Source: Bacteroidota bacterium
GTDB taxonomy: Bacteria > Bacteroidota > Ignavibacteria > Ignavibacteriales > Melioribacteraceae
Assembly (NCBI GenBank): GCA_021814855.1
Contig: JAKAHQ010000069.1
Location: forward strand, 1 to 7,770
Length of the DNA stretch: 7,770 nt
Direction of reading: 5' to 3'
In this document: piece after piece, positions 6,757-7,770 of the stretch
Position numbering within the stretch: position 1 is the first letter of the stretch
Layout: each line of letters begins with the position of its first letter
Notes under the pieces: model-generated
What the model saw: only the letters and a program-made list of their open reading frames with translations
What the model was told of the DNA's origin: nothing
Databases searched by the model: none
Translations under genes and position numbers: made by a program

Positions 6757-7513
6757 TTTGTGATTCCAGTTCGGGATCCTTTACCCAGTCGTAGCCTTTT
6801 GCTTCGAGTTCGAGAGCCAACTCTTTTCCACCGGTTTTAATTATTCTTCCTTTATAAAGAACGTGCACAAAATCGGGCTGTATATAATCCAACAATCTTT
6901 GATAGTGCGTGACTACCAAGACAGCATTGTTTTCATTCCTATAAATGTTTACGCCGTTTGAAACAATTTTAAGCGCGTCAATATCAAGACCGGAATCCGT
7001 CTCGTCAAGAAGAACAAATTTCGGTTCGAGCATCAGCATCTGGAAAATCTCATTCCGTTTTTTTTCACCGCCGGAGAATCCAACATTAACCGACCTACTG
7101 ATTAAATTTTCATCGAGGCCCAAAATTTTAGCTTTCTCTTTAATCCTTTCTAAAAATTCTTTTGGAGTAAGATCGGCAAGCCCTTTGTACTTTCTTATTT
7201 CATTAATTGCCGTTTTTAAAAAAGTAGCGTTGCTTATTCCCGGTATCTCAATCGGGTATTGAAAAGCCAGGAACATGCCTTCACGCGCGCGGGTTTCCGG
7301 ATCCATGTCCAGCAAATCTTTATCAAGAAACGAAACGGAACCTCCGGTTACTTCGTAACTTGAATTGCCTGTTAAAACATTGGCAAGCGTACTTTTGCCG
7401 GAACCGTTTGGACCCATAATAGCGTGGACCTCTCCCGCTTTAATTTCAAGGTTAATTCCTTTGAGTATTTCTTTACCTTCAACGTTAGCTCGCAAATTTT
7501 TAATCGATAACAT
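6749..7513 (-). CDS. sufC: Fe-S assembly ATPase SufC (ABC-type)
   Basis: The 254-residue protein is a soluble ABC ATPase that dimerises within SufBC2D and drives rearrangement of the SufB-SufD scaffold; it has no membrane segments. In order it shows Walker A GPNGSGKST (34-42), Q-loop Gln85 in AFQYP, the signature FSGGEKKRNEI (146-156), Walker B FVLLDETDSGLD (166-177) and switch His203 in VVTHYQRLL. The FSGGEKKRNE form and DETDSGLDIDAL are typical of SufC rather than of transporter ATPases. The ATG at 7513 has a clear AAGGAG (7519-7524) five nt upstream. It is separated from sufB by an unusually long 109-nt spacer, yet overlaps sufD by 8 nt. The length is normal (about 250). Confidence 0.98.
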   Translation of the reverse strand: MLSIKNLRANVEGKEILKGINLEIKAGEVHAIMGPNGSGKSTLANVLTGNSSYEVTGGSVSFLDKDLLDMDPETRAREGMFLAFQYPIEIPGISNATFLKTAINEIRKYKGLADLTPKEFLERIKEKAKILGLDENLISRSVNVGFSGGEKKRNEIFQMLMLEPKFVLLDETDSGLDIDALKIVSNGVNIYRNENNAVLVVTHYQRLLDYIQPDFVHVLYKGRIIKTGGKELALELEAKGYDWVKDPELESQNA

Positions 7514-7529
7514 TTATTCTCCTTATAAC

Positions 7530-7557
7530 CTAAAAGCAGTTAGCTAATAGCTTTTAG
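7530..7557 (-). repeat. Stem-loop in the sufB-sufC spacer
   Basis: CTAAAAGC (7530-7537) and GCTTTTAG (7550-7557) form a perfect 8-bp stem around a 12-nt loop that contains the palindrome TTAGCTAA. A second pair, CAGTTA (7537-7542) with TAACTG (7582-7587), overlaps it. The stem ends only 5 nt from the sufC ribosome site, so it could affect sufC translation or mark a processing site. It is A/U-rich and has no U-run after it, so it is not a clear terminator. The remainder of the 109-nt spacer is A/T-rich with no gene. Confidence 0.4.
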
Positions 7558-7622
7558 TCTTTATAAAAATCTTTATTTAGTTAACTGTTTTATCATTCTT
7601 AATTCTACATTTTGCATTCGAA

Positions 7623-7770
7623 TTATCCCACGCTTCCTTCTAGACTTATCGCCAAAAGTTTTTGAGCTTCCACGGCAAATTCCATCGGAAGTTCGTTAAA
7701 GACTTCCTTACAAAAACCGTTAACAATCATGTTCACCGCATCTTCCGTTGAAATGCCGCGCTGATTCAAA
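7623..7770 (-). CDS. sufB: Fe-S cluster scaffold subunit SufB, C-terminal 48 residues only
   Basis: Reading in from the window edge, one frame gives 48 codons and a TAA at 7623-7625. The visible residues include [17 protein letters not shown] and [19 protein letters not shown] and end in SLEGSVG. This matches the SufB C-terminus very closely, including the final EGSVG, and differs from the SufD C-terminus. SufB is the subunit on which clusters are built and receives sulfur from SufS. The 5' part, with the substrate cysteine and the core signature, is outside the window. This confirms the order sufB-sufC-sufD-sufS, with sufB first, as in many Bacteroidota, unlike Bacillus, where sufB is last. 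Confidence 0.96.
   Translation of the reverse strand, partial: LNQRGISTEDAVNMIVNGFCKEVFNELPMEFAVEAQKLLAISLEGSVG

Noticed and set aside
1..7770. Mobile element, phage, CRISPR or defence system
   Set aside because: No transposase, integrase, direct-repeat array or defence domain is visible. Apart from the short palindrome at 3128-3168 the window is ordinary chromosomal DNA.

Overview
The window is about 40% G+C by eye. Every supported gene lies on the minus strand, so transcription runs from high to low coordinates. The best guess for the host is a member of the Ignavibacteria/Chlorobi side of the Bacteroidota, or a close relative such as Calditrichota. Three things point there. The extracellular protein at the left edge ends in a NYPNPFNP-type type IX secretion (T9SS) sorting signal. 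The SUF proteins resemble that group. A bacilliredoxin is present, and Chlorobiaceae are known to use an N-methyl form of bacillithiol. This placement is inference and was not tested by a search.

Positions 7770 to 2616 hold a SUF iron-sulfur cluster assembly operon, in transcription order: sufB (only the last 48 codons), sufC, sufD, sufS, a sufT-like DUF59/MIP18 gene, a bacilliredoxin (BrxA/BrxB family), and an Rrf2-family regulator with three clustered cysteines. sufC and sufD overlap by 8 nt. sufS and sufT are 1 nt apart when sufT starts at its ATG. These junctions suggest translational coupling. The operon promoter should lie upstream of sufB, outside the window. SufS takes sulfur from cysteine, SufBCD is the scaffold on which clusters are built, and SufT helps cluster maturation or delivery. 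The bacilliredoxin probably removes bacillithiol from thiols of this pathway or of its clients, and the Rrf2 protein probably senses Fe-S status. Genes for SufE or SufU, the usual sulfur-transfer partners of SufS, are not in the window.

Three non-coding stretches stand out. A G+C-rich, cloverleaf-like palindromic element (3128-3168) sits between the bacilliredoxin and rrf2 genes and looks like a dispersed repeat. The 109-nt sufB-sufC spacer carries an 8-bp stem-loop. The 194-nt gap after rrf2 (2422-2615) contains several overlapping inverted repeats that could pair in mutually exclusive ways.

Positions 2421 to 1 encode two envelope proteins 9 nt apart: a small lipoprotein with a CxCxC motif at its lipidated end, and a large secreted HExxH metallopeptidase (M30 hyicolysin-like) carrying a T9SS C-terminal signal that is cut by the window edge. 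They look like a separate transcription unit. No RNA gene, CRISPR array, insertion sequence or other mobile gene is visible. The longest stretch without a gene is 194 nt.
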